Of a stretch of 64,000 nucleotides of DNA, positions 1-13,500 are shown piece by piece (the stretch's first letter is position 1; each line of letters starts with the position of its first letter). The stretch is from Patagioenas fasciata. Its lineage: Eukaryota; Chordata; Aves; Columbiformes; Columbidae. Location: assembly GCF_037038585.1 (NCBI RefSeq), contig NC_092522.1, positions 51,957,661 to 52,021,660 of the forward strand, written 5' to 3'. The position numbers and the translations under genes are program-made. The notes beneath the pieces were generated by a model. The model ran no database searches. It was not told the DNA's origin and saw only the letters and a program-made list of their open reading frames with translations.

Positions 1-240
1 GGAGTGGGCGGAAGGTGACGCGGGGCTGGCGGGTGCTGGGCCGGGCCCGGTCGGGTCCAGCAGCGGCGGGCTGAGGTGAGGCGAGGTCTCGGGTTCAGGG
101 CAGCGGAAGTCAGGTCTGAAAGTCTCTGCTCCCGCGTCCCGGCTCTTCCCTCTTCCACCTCCTGACCCGCCGGTGGCTGAGCTGCGCTGGCAGCTGCCGC
201 GCAGGGGGAAGGCAACGCTCGGCCTCTCCGAGGTGTTCCT
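1..240 (+). promoter_or_regulatory. RNASET2: CpG-rich promoter and 5' exon region of RNASET2 (truncated by window edge)
   Basis: The first 240 bases are much richer in G+C and CpG than the following kilobases, with G-rich runs and a GCGGCGGGC-type core near 60-72. A good splice donor (GAG|GTGAGG) lies at 75/76, so the transcribed strand is probably + and bases 1-75 may be a non-coding first exon spliced to the coding exon at 4405. No TATA box is visible. The true start site and most of the island may lie left of the window. The exon 1 assignment is inferred from the donor and from the 3.9 kb intron-like stretch that follows; no transcript evidence is available. Confidence 0.6.
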
Positions 241-3200
241 GTGTTAAGCTTTGTGAGATTCCTGCCTTGCTCAAAGCTAGGTGGGATTTGCAGGACTGGT
301 AAGGGCTCAAATAGTATCGTTTTCATTTATTATGCCTTAAATTTCCTGTGAAGTAAATCAAAAGTCAGCTAAAGAAATTGCAACATTTCTCAGAGCTGGA
401 AAAACACTGTTTACCGTTTGTATGCCTGTCATCAGCTTTGGCATCCTCGTGTCATTTACAGGCATTCCACTTAGGTTTTCTGCTCTGTTGCATTCTTTAT
501 GATTTATAAAAATACCCTTGTAATATACTGTGATGATTGTGTATCCGGAGCAAGCATCTTTCATTGTCAGGAAGTTAAATCTTACAACACTGTGCTAAAA
601 GTAGAGCAGTACAGTGGGGTGTGTGTGAGGAAAGTGAGGTCCCGCCTTGCCCAAGACTTCCCCAGGAAAGCAGTGCGAGGACACCTTGGAGCACAGCACG
701 GAGCTCCTGCCAGGCTTGCTCTAAAACCGCTGCTGGGCAAGGTCTGCTTTGAGTTGTACTTTGTGAGAGAAGTTGTGAGAAAGCTCAGCTAAAAAACTTG
801 CTGTGTCAGTGGACGTGAGTATTGCATCTGAAAATCTTGAAGGTCCTTTTTGTAGTTTATTCAGTACTCAGGCTTGAGAGGAATGGGTTAGCTGGGAGCG
901 GGCTGTGGAGTTAGAAGTTGCTGAAGCTAAGAATATTGTTATGATTTAAACTAATCCTTCTGGCACACAGTTTTGTAGCTTGGCTGTCTAACTCGTTGTG
1001 GCAGAGGTAGCGTGCACTGCTTTGTGTGAGCTGGCACCTAAACCTGGGTGTTTTTTTGTGCTTTTAGATGCCAGGCTGGCTGACCAAATTCTTATCTCTG
1101 GCTATTGTTGCCAACACTTAAGTGCGTGCAGGCTGTGCTGGTAGCAGTGGGAGTCCTCTCGCTAATGTTTAAGTGCTGTTCTGCACCCTCTTTCTGTTCT
1201 CCTAGTCTATGAACTAAAATGTAAGCCAGGAAATTTTATATTAGTTTATGTAAGTGTGGGGTTTATTAATGAAGCTAGTTGTTAAAAAGTTAAAATAAGG
1301 CAGTAAAATACAGTTAACTAATTGCTAGTGTCCAAAAGAAGCATGTGCTATGTCAGCAGCCCTCTCAAGATGGTACATTAGAATTCAAATAATAGTAAAT
1401 GTGTTAAAGATTACATCACTATTTTTTACAAGTTCTCCGTAGTGCTTGATAAGCCTGGGCAAGTAGTTTTGATACCAACATTGAACTGTCTTAACACAGC
1501 TGAAAGGGATCTTGTCCTGACTTGGTTACTGAGACACACATGTGTTGTGCATTTGTATCCAGTTATAGTAAACCAAGAGACATCTCAAAGCTATTTGTAT
1601 AGCTTTGTGTAGCTTAGTTTCAAGTAATTATTATGTATACGTGCTAGTTTCATGTAAGTGCTCTTCATTATGAAGTCTTTTGGAGCAAATTACTTTATTT
1701 ATAACCAGCTTTCATAATATTAAATTCCTGTTTCTTCTTACTGGAGTACAATTGGTGTAAAATTTGTTAATATCTTCTTTCTCATATTTGTAGAATTAGT
1801 AATCCAGTGTAATTTTTAGTAAACAGAAGCATTTTTTGTATTAAAATTAGATGTGTTTCATATGTCTTAGTTGTTAATGCAGTTTTAATTTGGACGTGTA
1901 TTTTCTCAAATGTGCATCACTGGGATGCTTTTCAGGTGAGACTGATGCACTTTTCACCTCCCACCATCAGTGTCACAGATGAATTAAAGGTCAGCTTGAG
2001 CAAATCCCGGAGTCTGTCTTTATAGTGCCATGAGAGCTGCAATTTTGGCTTCTAAGCTAGATCTTAGAGTTTATGTATCGTTTATCAGTGGAAAAAATGT
2101 AACTTGTATGTCAAAGTGACAGATTGGGGGCTTTTAGATCTGCTCACTGTCTCTGTTGTCCCTGTGTACTGGTTCCATGGTGCAAAGCAATATGCAGAAT
2201 AAACCTGTACATTACACTGTTCCGATCAGAGCATTTTTTGCAGCCTTCCTCTGTCTCTGGTCATTATTTGATCAAATGTAGTTCATTGAGAATGGGAGAT
2301 AACCGCCTTTATGGTTTTTTTTCAACTTAGTCACTGGAAAAAAACTGTTTCTTTTTGCCTGTCATCTTAAGCCATACCAGTTAGCAAAATAAATACCATA
2401 ATGCTTGCTGGCTTATTTTCCTTCCATAACTTACTTCCTTCAGAGATTTTTCCCAGACCCTTGTACAGTATAGCCTTTTTTTTTTTGGTGATGTGTGACA
2501 TTATTGTCTCCTAAGTGGTACTTTGTCCTCTCTGGAAAAATGTGCTTTTTACAGGTAGGGAAGAATCTTACAGTAAGACTTCTTACATCTCCGTGTTTTA
2601 TCTTTGGTAGATAGTTTATCATTGCAGAACAATAGTGTCTTGCTTGGTTGGTTCTCAATTGAAAACAACAGTACATGAAATCATAAGCACATCTATAAGG
2701 CTGAATCTCACATCATTAATTCCCGCTGTTCAAGTGATGAGAATTGAGATCACTTTAAATGCAGAACTCTTGGGGTAATTTGGTGCCCAACAGTTTATTA
2801 TTTATTTGTGATTTTTATGTTTTGTATGTTACATGAAAATATCAATTTCTTTAATACTGAAGATGCACAGCTTGCTTTAGCTAGCTTTTGATAAGGATTT
2901 GTTCTACATTATTGATTGCTTTTGTATACAAGTAGCACACTCCAAATTATTTGAAATTTTTTGTGCTCATTTTGCCTTGTGAGTGAAAATGCTTCAGGCC
3001 TTTTTTAAGGAAAAAGATCAGAAAATTAACAGTTGCCAACTAAGTAATATCTTCTGTTAGGCCAAGCTGTTTACCTTGGGAATATATCCATTATGAATTA
3101 GGGAGACATTAATATATGAAATAGAAGAATAGCTTAAAGCCTACAGTTTCTTCACAACTCAGCAAAACCCTGCGATAAATATATCTGGTTAACTGTTACT

Positions 3201-4404
3201 GTTGTTGCCCAAACCCCTCACCAGTTTAGAAATTTTGACCTGTTTTGTGGGCTGGGAGGCTGTTCCCTATGTACCTCAGCTCTGTCGCCGCGTTTGTGGA
3301 ACTGGGGGTACGGCTTCTGGAGGGGCTGCGAGCTGGGCCTGGAGCCACACCGTGATGGTAGGAAAGTGGGCTCTTGTTTATAATGAGCTGTAGGTCAGAA
3401 TGGCACTGAATTTCCTAAAGTTAGCCTTTATGGCTGAATCAGCAGTGTCTTTGCTGGTCTCAAAACAGGCTGTTGTAAGAAAGGATTAATTTTAAAACCT
3501 TCACAGAGAAAAGGACATGACTTGTGTAGTGAGTGATCTTAGAAGAGGCACAGCAGCCTCTACTTGCAGTGCTTGTTTTAGGGTTCTCAAAGTGAGAATG
3601 TTGGAAAGTAGGTTTAGTGAGGCATTAATAATTGCATGTAAATACATGCATGTGCATCTATTTCTGGCATCTAGGAGGTACCGTTTGAAAAGCTGTGGTG
3701 TGGCTGGTGGGTACAGGAGGCAGCTGGGGTTTTTTGACCTGTACCAACTGAAAATCCTGTTGGTGAAAGTTAAGTTGATTTGTTTTATTTCTCTCCCTTG
3801 CTTTCTAGGGTTCACGGGATAGTAGGCAGACTGTGCGTGGTTTTGTAGAGGCAGTCACAGGTTTATAACAAGAACAGAAACTAATCTGGTTTTAGCAGCT
3901 ATTTTTTTAATGTCAGTTTAGTAGTCACCTGGCATTTACAGAGAATTTCATCCTTGGACATCATAATTCACTTCCAGTGAGTTTCTAATATCAGCCTTGG
4001 TAAATCCAATATGAATATTCCTTGTTAAGCTCAAAGTTTCTTTAATTAATCACTTTGAGCACTTAAACTGAACACAAGTAGAGTGTTACAGTACATAAGG
4101 TATGGCTGTATAGAAAGTTCACGTATTTATTGGAGAGTGGCTCTGTTGGGACTGTGTGCAAGTAAAGAAGAAAAAGAAACAGTCATCTCGTCCTTGTTGC
4201 CTTTAGTTTATGAAAATTAGCATACAAGCTGTGGAATCAGATGCAGCTGAGAAAGAGATCCTCATTTTACCCACGGTTGTAAATCTAGTCTGGAGCTGAT
4301 ATTAGCTGCTGGTTTTGAGATAGTTGTGTTTTTCTGCATTTTAACACTTGTAATTTAGTACATTGGATAAGTAACAAATTTCTTCTTTTGACACCTTTTT
4401 ACAG
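76..4404 (+). other. RNASET2: Probable RNASET2 intron 1
   Basis: This AT-rich stretch lies between the donor at 76 and the acceptor TTTTTACAG ending at 4404. Stop codons are dense in all frames and no protein family is recognisable. A short GC-richer patch lies at about 3240-3360. I saw no LTR or CR1 sequence here. It is called an intron because the coding exon at 4405 has a clear acceptor and needs an upstream 5' exon. Confidence 0.6.
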
Positions 4405-4420
4405 CTATTTGATTAACAAA

Positions 4421-4509
4421 ATGAAGCCTGTGAAGCTGCAGTACTGGATTCTGGGCTGGTTTTCTATAGCATTTTGTTGCTGGTGTATTTCAGATAAATT
4501 CCCTCAAGG
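4421..4509 (+). CDS. RNASET2: RNASET2 coding exon 1: start codon and signal peptide
   Basis: The exon opens after the acceptor TTTTTACAG at 4404, has 16 nt of 5' UTR and starts at ATG 4421. It ends after CAAGG at the donor GTAAGT (4510), leaving two bases of a Gly codon. The product begins MKPVKLQYWILGW, followed by a hydrophobic, Cys/Trp-rich stretch typical of a signal peptide, then SDKF. The context is ACAAAATGA, with A at -3. This end of the protein is poorly conserved, so it is identified by position, signal-peptide character and phase. Confidence 0.88.
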
Positions 4510-7500
4510 GTAAGTGATGCTTTAAAAAGAAATCTCTGACAGTTATTTCTTAGATGCAGAGCATAATACTTTAACTTCTAATGAGTGTTGATTTTCTTAT
4601 TTTATTATGTCCTGTTTTTAGTATGTTGTTCTTCCCTGGGGTGGTTGATAAAATGAGGCATCTACGTTGACAGGAGTGGAGGTCATGCCTAAGACAAGCT
4701 TTCCATTGATTAATATGACAGCTAGAAAAAAAGGGGAAAACTTGTATTCATTGCACTTAAAAACTTTGCAGTCTTGCTTTAAATGAATCATTTAGACTTT
4801 TGATGCAGTAATGACAAAAATCAGAAATCATTCTGGGATCTATAACAAAAAAACTGGCATCATCCCTATGGCATGAACTGCACCATTAACACTGTGTACC
4901 CTTCTATATACCCTTTTTTTTTACCCTTGATATTTTCTCGGCTCAAATAATTTCGAATTCCCTTTCATACAGAATCCTGACTGGGGCTGGATCAGTGCCA
5001 CGTGGCCTTTTGGTGGTTGTTGTCCTTGGCAAAATCTGGGTTTGAAAACCAATGGGCCATGGGGCAAGCCATACCCCAAATCACACCCTTCTATGGTAAA
5101 GGCATAAATTCTGATTGCATTATATTAGGAAATAAAGTTTTCTCCTTCCTTTCAGTGTTTTGGCAAGAGAATGGTTAAGGGTGCTCAATTCAGTGCTGAA
5201 CTTCATATAATGACTACATTGCAGCTTTTCTGGAGCCCCCAGGTCTTGGGCTGTGCATTGGTTGTCTTGGCAGTGGAGGCAGCTCTAGAGGCACAGTGCC
5301 CAACTGCACAGGGCAGGGTAACTTGGGTCCAAAAAGGGGTACTACAGAATAGGTACTGAAAATGGTTTTCCTTGGATTCCAGTTCTGAGTTCAAGTTTCT
5401 AAAACTTGCTGTATTTAATAAACAAAATTTTCTGACCTATCCTTAGCCAAAAAGTGTGTTTTAGGATAACTTGTTTTCGCATGATTGTTGTTGCAGAAGT
5501 TCAGCTGCTCTTTCAGATACAGATGAAAGATGGTATTTTTCTAAGCAAAGTGGGCTTGTTTGTTTGTTTTTAAGCAAGGAATCTAACTGCTGTACAGTAT
5601 TGGGCAATTCTTCTATTCAGGTTTCCACAGCAGCGGTTAAGACCAGATAGAACTGTTAATAGTTTTCATTGTAGCTATGCCTGATCTGTACCAGAGGTAT
5701 TCTGCTAAATTATTTTAAAACCACAGATAGAGGTGAATGTTTAATAGAAAATGTGGCCATTGCAAACTAGCAAAACTAGAGGAAAAAACTAGGAAGTGGT
5801 GTAACATGGGAGTATCCGTACTTCCTCAAGTTGAGAAGAACTAGCCTTCTTATGTATTTTTTTTAATATAACCTCTGGCAAGCAGTAACAAAGGACATGT
5901 GGCTATTAGCTTCCAGAGAATAACAATTTATTTTGACAGTACTACGTACACTGGTGTCAGTTTGAACAATTTATGGTTCTGTTTCTTTTTATTAGGCTTT
6001 CCTACTTCCTGTTCTATTTATTCACTCAGTGCACTTGCTTAATAGCTAAACATATCTGCCGTAGTTTCTGAACCAACAGGTTTTTTTTTTTCTCCTCCTG
6101 GTTTATCCAGAGCAAGCCTGCTCCAAACTGTTGGAAAATGCCTCTGTAGAAGTGGCAAAGACATGGTATAGGCTTCCAACACCTTTTCAACAAATTTTTT
6201 AAGCTGTTATTTTTCTCCTCTGCACAGGAATAAGATAGTACTGATCACTCTCTGAGTTATAGATCTCTTTATTCTAAGACTTTGAAACACAGGTGCTTTT
6301 ATAAAATATGGAATATGTCTTTTTTGGTTCTTCCTTAGGTAACCTTAAGACTGTGTCACAGTTTATTTATTAAATGTTTACAAATGACTTAATTTATAGT
6401 AAGCATTTTAAAAATATAGTGTTTGAATGACGTCTGTAAAATGATAAAATCAGCATTTTTGAGATTTATGGTTTTTACTTTTTATTCTAAAATGTTGGAG
6501 ACACTTGGAAGATCCAATTGCATCTCCTGCAGTGTCAGCTACATTGCTAGTGGTTGTTTGTAGTCTTTCTTTTTAGAAGAGTAATTACAGTTTCAAGAAT
6601 GTTGTATACTTTCTTTTCAGTTAATACACTGTCAAGGGTTTAGATTGTGGGGTGACAATAAAATCCTGGCAGATGTATTGTCAACCTCCTCTCCCCCACA
6701 CTTCCCCCTTTTTCCCCTCCCTCTCCCCCCTTCCCACTAAGGACAGGCAATCGGGAGGGAAAGAAGGACAGAGAGAAGAGAGTTGGAAAAATTAAAAATG
6801 TTTTACTAATGCTACTAATAAGAATAGAGAAAATAATACAAAATATACAAAACCAATCTTGAAAGTTTCAGCAACTGCAGAACTGGCACCCGAAGTCCTG
6901 GATTGGACTCTGCAACCAACTGGAGCTGGGTTCAGTCTGTCACTAGGCCTCAGTTCACAGGGACGACCAGCAAGGTCCTCTCCTAATGTCAGCCATGAGG
7001 AAAAAGGGTCCAGATCCTCGTGTTCTCCCACTTTTATATGAAGTATTCATGTGAATGGAATGTTATAATCAGTTGGTCAGTTTCTTGGTCACCTGTTCCT
7101 TGTTGCCCCTCTTGCGAGATGTCCATCCATGCTTATCAATAAGTTTGCATTCTATTGCTATGTTTGCCAAAACATGTATCTGGTTCTCCAGGAAAATGCA
7201 GCTAATATAAAGGCTTTAGCTGACAGGGAAATTCACTAAAAGAGAAACTTGTTTTTTAACAAAACCAGGACATGTACCCATCAGGTAGAATTAGAAGATT
7301 CTTAACATCCTAAACAAAGATTTTGTTTTTCTTTTTTAATTATTGTTGTAAAAGCTTGCTAGCAAGCACTATCCTAAATATAAAACAGAACATGTTTCTT
7401 CCATATTTAAGAAATGGAAAGCATATGGAGATAGGATGCCAGGAATTGTTTGTTTAACGATAGGGGAGGTATTGGCAGGTTTCTAAATATGTTATTTATA

Positions 7501-10500
7501 TGTGAGTTGTTAGTTTGGTCCTGCTGTGTGTGGAGTTCTCGAGTACTGTGATAGAAGCTATAAACAACCACCAGCTCTAAAATCAATGTGTTATATCAGT
7601 AAGCATTGTGCTGCTGGCTGAAGGTGTTGCTCTTTTTAAAATACCTGAGGAAAAATAGATTTGTCTGTCTTTCTTCAGTGACAACCAGCCTCATACCTGG
7701 AAGAAGCTGTTTCTTGCTCATCACTGGCCAGTGACTGTATGCAAGGTGAGATTTTTGTGTTTTTTTTTCCTCTTTTATCCTGACAAAAGTAGCCTTGGAC
7801 AATAAATGTTTTAAAACAGAATGAACAAAGCCCATCAAGCATTTAACCTTGCTAATGCCCTTAAATCTTTGTAAAGGCTTTTGCTGATCTTGGTGCAATT
7901 CTTGCCTCTTCCCTGTGCTCCAGAGTAGCAGTAAACAAGACAGGGTTCTGGTATGTTAGAGGTATAATAGTCAGTGTAGGACATACTGTACACTAACCCT
8001 TAATTGCTTCTTACATATTTTCTGACATCTTGTTAGTTGTAAATTTAATCCTAGACTTTCACCAGACTGTAAGGAGACTTGCCTGCCCTGGCTGACTAAA
8101 GACAACAGATTAGTACTTGAACGTCTGCTGCACAACAGATTTTAGCTTTGTAATGTTGGCACCGATGTTTCAACAAGTCATCAAATATGGATTCAGTCAG
8201 GAAAAAGAGAGCCATAAAGCTTTTATGGCAGGTATCTCTGAGCATTTCTGGTTTGAGGGGTGGGAACCAAAACAACCCAAACTGCCAACGTATGCCTGTC
8301 AAAAGCACAGCTAAGAGATGTACAACTTATGCCTGTTTTGCTATTAAATACTTACTACCATCTGATAAGTAGAACGTTTTTCCTGTGCTGAAAAGACTCA
8401 AAGGCCTCTTCTTATCCATCTGAGTTAAAAATATTATATACTTCAAAATGGAACATGTGATCAGATTTACGGACACAAGGATAAAGAAATCTGTGGATAA
8501 TAAAGAAGCTTCAGTTTCAGGCAAATGGCTTTGGAGCCAGAAAGGTCTCGATTCTGATTACAATATTAGAGTCTCTTCTTTGTATGCTTTAGGTACTTTT
8601 TGTATTTCTCATTACTTCTTCGTATGGAAATATATATAAAAACCGTAGCAGCAAAAGTCACATACTGCCTACTTTTTGAGGAAATGTAGATGTACTTTAC
8701 ATTAGTTAAATGTGGAGGGGAAGTATCCGTAACAAAACTCAGATGTGGTTGATGAACTGAGACCAAAGAGTGGCAACAGTTATGTTTTTTTGTTAATTTG
8801 CCTGATTTTGAAGGGAAATAAGGGTAGATTTGATGCAATTTGTGTCTGATTTTCTGTGGAGCAAACATCACTGTTAGTGACTTCAAGCAGAGATGTTGGT
8901 GTTCAGGAGATTGTAGTGCTTGGCAGGAGTGGGCGTTCATCGTCAGCAGCCATGCAAACCCCTGCTTACACGAATGAGTTGCAAACAATTAAAAAACCAA
9001 ACCAAAACAAAACCAAAAACACACACACACAAACCAAACAAACAAAAAAAACCCTACCAACCAGTTTTCCTACTGTATATTCATACTGGCTACTACTCTT
9101 AATTCCTGGGCAGTGAAACTGGCAGTAAACTGACAAATTACCTATATAGCCTTAATTACTACCTTAAATAACCTTTATAAACTTATAGTGAAATTGTAAT
9201 GAATAATTCACGATATTAAGTATTAGAAAATGTAGGCTTTCCTAAACTTGTGATCTTCTGTATTAAGACATGGAAAGAAGCATTCCAACGGAGTGAAGAA
9301 AAAGTGAAATTAAAATCACATTAAGTGACTTTTTGCCCAGTTTCACATCACTGAGTCATATGAAGAAACAGAACCTCAGCTGTAGGCTTTTTTTAGATTC
9401 TTCTTCATGTTCAGTGTATTTATATATGATTGCTAGGTTATTTCAGTGATGAAATGTTTTTGATGTCATTCTTCAGTTTTAAACTGTGGATATGATGTTG
9501 AAAGGAAAAATAGCTAGGTGAAGGAAACTGCAAATCTCATATCATTTATGTAAAAAAACCTTTAAGACACTACTTTGTGCAAGTCCTTATTAGTCTATGC
9601 TTCCTATGTAAAGCAACCTGATTATATTAATAGGCTACTTTGCTACATGTTGTGTTCTTGATAGGTGTGTGGATGACCTACATCTTAATTTGCATATCTG
9701 TGTTCAAAACTTTTTTTCAGGCTTTTGAAGGCCTGAAAGGCCTTTGTTAAAATGTAGTGGGCGCAGGTCAGCATGCCAGAAATTTGAGAATACACATCTC
9801 CCAGCTCTTCCTGTGCTTTTAACTGTATGTGTTCAGCTGGTGCTTTTTAGTACTGAGTGTGATCAGCACAATTAAACTGGGAAGTGTTTTGTAATCATAC
9901 CTTCTAAACTAACTTATTGAAATAAACCAGTGAGTATCATGGAAGCAATAATAACCCCATGGCTTAACTACTTGACTGCTGCAGTGAAAGGCTGAAAGAG
10001 GAAGAGAGATGTTTTTCTTCATCATGTGATTAGAAACTCCGGTGCCGTATAATTGACCTACAGTGACTATGTCTTCTGCAAAGATATCCAAGCTAAATTC
10101 ACAGACCTCAAGTGATTATAAATTTAATGTTCCCTTAATAAATTTTTCCTGCTGTGCAATTTATTGAACTCAATGTGGCTGATTCATGTCACACTTTACC
10201 TTTCTGGTCACAAATTGATGTGTGTCCTGTTAGGTGGAAATAAGAGCAACTTAATGGCAAGAAGAGGGACTTTCCCCCTCCCTTTTTATGGAGTTGTGAA
10301 GATCTTTATTTCAAGAACTTAAAAAGGGAAATATCATTGCAGTTTTTGCAATAGTAAGATTGCAAAAATACTAAGTCTTCTGTGGGTGTTTTCTTGTGAA
10401 AGGGGGAAAACCTGATGCACGTTGGTAGGCTGTTCAGTTCCTTCTCTGTTGAGAATGGGAAAGATGATAAAGAAATGGGTACTAAAAACTGCTGTGATCT

Positions 10501-13500
10501 GCCTTTTACTGCACATACATACTGATCAAATAAAAGAATTGAAGAAAGGACAACAGAATAGGCTGATGAACAGAGCAACCTGAATTGAAGTTTTAATATG
10601 GTGCTAAGCAACAGGTTTTTTTTTTTTTTTAATATGAGATAAAAAGTTTTTCTGATTTCAGGCTTTTGCAATAATTTCATAGCAAAGGCTTAAAGGAATA
10701 ACAAACACTTTTTTTCTTTTGGTAAAAATAGAAGTAGTCACATCATACAGAAGGAATTCAAGTGACTTAGGTGAGGGCAGTATGCTATTATATCTAACAT
10801 TAGATAAGAAAGTTCCTTAAATAAAGAGATGGCTTTATTTCTTTGTATGTTAAGCCAGGTGTGTCAAAGTGAGTCCATCTCTTGACATATGCTATTTTGG
10901 AACAAGATAAAGTTGTTTCCTAAATGCCCATGTAACTCTGTGAATAAGGTCTGATTTAGATGGTTTTGTGGGTCTTCTGTAAGAATAAACACATGAAAGG
11001 TTTTAGCTTATCAGCTCATGCTAGAGAGGTGTTCAACAAGAGGTAAATTTATTTTATTTCCCTCCTCCCAGATTTTTTCAGCAGCCTTATAAATTTGTTT
11101 AATTCATTGACTGGTTTTACCCCAGGGTACGGGGGGAAGGAGAAAGGAATAATTGCAGACGATTTGGGAGAGAGAAACTGAAGAGGTGAACACTCTCCAC
11201 AGTTGTTATATATTTTTAAAAAAGAACACTGAAATTTTATCTGAATTAAACAGATGGCTTACTTAAACATTGTGGTTGAAAGGGAGAGCAGGATTAAATG
11301 AAGCTGACTTTTTACTTAAACTTGAGGTATATGTGCGTGATCCAGTAGCACTGCTCTCTCCTATGCACAAGCTGCTGCACCAAGGGATTTGTAATGCGGG
11401 CAGCTCTGTGGGTGACGCTTCTGTGACAGTTAGATGGAGTTTCACTTTCGGCATGTCAGAGGTAAAGGAGCTCCCGTGCTTCTAGCAGCCCTGTTTGTCC
11501 CATGTGTCGCTGTTAAAAACATGCTCCTGTCTCAGCATGGTGGGCGCTGTAAAGGTTCAGTGATGCTTTTCTCAGTGATGTAGATTATGTGTGGTTAATT
11601 TGGATTGGTTTGATTATCAGATTGCTTTAAAATGGGAGAAAACAATGTTATTTTTTCAAATTAATAGAGATATAGAAGGCTTTCTGGGGTGCAGTGCCTA
11701 CTTACAGAAAAGCATTTGTAAGTGTTTCAAGTCAAGGTTGCCTGAGGTTGAATTAATCCTCCAGCAATCAGTATATGACAAACAGGAAGGCTGACAAGTG
11801 TTTTTTGCAGAAGCAGCAGGGGTACCCAGCTTCTCAGGCTAGCGTTTGCTCGTTTTATGACATTGATTTAAAATCGACATTGGAAAAAAACAGAGGATGG
11901 ATGAAGCTGGCCATAAGCATGCACAGCGTGAGCTAATGTGTTGCAGGTTCCATTGAACTTGCATTTGTGCCAGCACACAGCGAAACACCAAGAGCCTGAT
12001 GAAATGTGTAGAAGAAACTGCTCATAAGGTTAGTGCCGTGATAGGGGAGAACTGATTCCAAATTTAAGTGACTCTGGGCTTTCTTTTCTTGTGTCTGAGA
12101 GCTGCAGTTTTCACTGCAGCTGATTGGGTAAGGAGCACAGTTCCGCTGTTGTGATCGCCCTTGGTTGAGCAGGCAGGTTAGTTGTCAGATTGTTTTCCAG
12201 GGGATGATGCGTTAGCTGCTGGCTGTTCATTTGCTGTAGTTCAGATACACAGCCGAACCCTTTCAGCTCTACAAAGCTTATGCCGTGACAGGAGCAATAT
12301 TGTTTAGGTGTTTGCAGTGTGTGTTTGTTGAAAATATTCCCTTCAGGAAAAAAGCTATTGCTGGGTTTAATTGCTTCTGTTACTGGTGGCAAGAGAGGAG
12401 AGGAAGGAAATGGGCGGAGAACTAGAAGGCCTTGCAGAGTTTGCAGTTTTGCTGCCACTGGCCTCTGGCATGTGAAAGGCAATTAGTGGGATTACAGCCC
12501 TCTCTCTGCTCTTGTCTATGCTTTACTCTTGCTCTGGCATCCCATAAAGGCATGCTGGCATAATTAAGACTGGATGCAGAACCAAAAAAGAAAGCTATTA
12601 TTATGGAGAAGGAAAGTCTGAGGAGCTTGTTATTTAATGGCGAAAAGTGTGTATTGAAGAGAGCCATAATTATTAAGCAGAATAATCAGGGAAAATACAG
12701 TAATAGTATTGTGTGATTTGCAAATATGGAATTTTTTTGTTTTGTTTTCTTCAGGAACATGTACTCTGCTTTAAGCAATAATTGTGTAGACTATTTCTCT
12801 TCCACTGTCAAAAGTTTTGACTGTGGGCTTTCTTTTGTTGTTGTAGGAATGTGTATAGTTTTTCTTCTTCTCTCCATTCCCTTGTATCTCAAGTCAAAAT
12901 ATTTTAAAATATATATTCTAACAATTTCACTTGGAATAAATAACCTATTGCATCTCTTTGTACTTTTCCCTTTTAATACAGCAACAAAACTACTCCTGGA
13001 TCCTGAAAGATGATTGTGTTCTTGTCTCATATTATAGATTATTTTGATGATTTTTGCTTTAGTGGCTTTATACTCCTTGAAACAATCTGATGCTGAGAAA
13101 AAGAGAGCTGCCACTTGGAGTATGATAAATGCATATTTAGCTCCATTCATTTAGCATGGGCCAGGTTACTTTCTGTCACCTCATAACCTGTTGTCTTCTT
13201 TTTACACTGTCTGTTCAAGATGCCCCCTGATAGTCACTTGATCTCCTTCAAAATTATAATACCAATTCATCTCTGCTAGGTGGCACAGTACATGACAGCT
13301 TCAAGTAACTGGAGTTCACCAGTTTCTGATTTGGGCAAGCAAAACTTCTCATGTCTCACTAGAACCTTGGACCACCAGTGAATGGGCTTTTATGTTTTCC
13401 TCTAAACCATTATACCTGGACCCATATAACAAATATTCTGTAATATTATTTTTTTTTCCACAGATGAGTGCTAATGATTGTCAAGACCCTCCAGACTACT

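Noticed and set aside
6625-7278. Target-site duplication around the LTR at 6630-7272
   Set aside because: The left flank (TACAC) and right flank (TGTAC) do not match at 4, 5 or 6 bp. Mutation or a slightly wrong border is possible, so none is claimed.
8566-8988. 140-codon open frame on -
   Set aside because: It lies inside an RNASET2 intron, is Ser/Lys/Tyr-rich with no motif, and the composition looks random.
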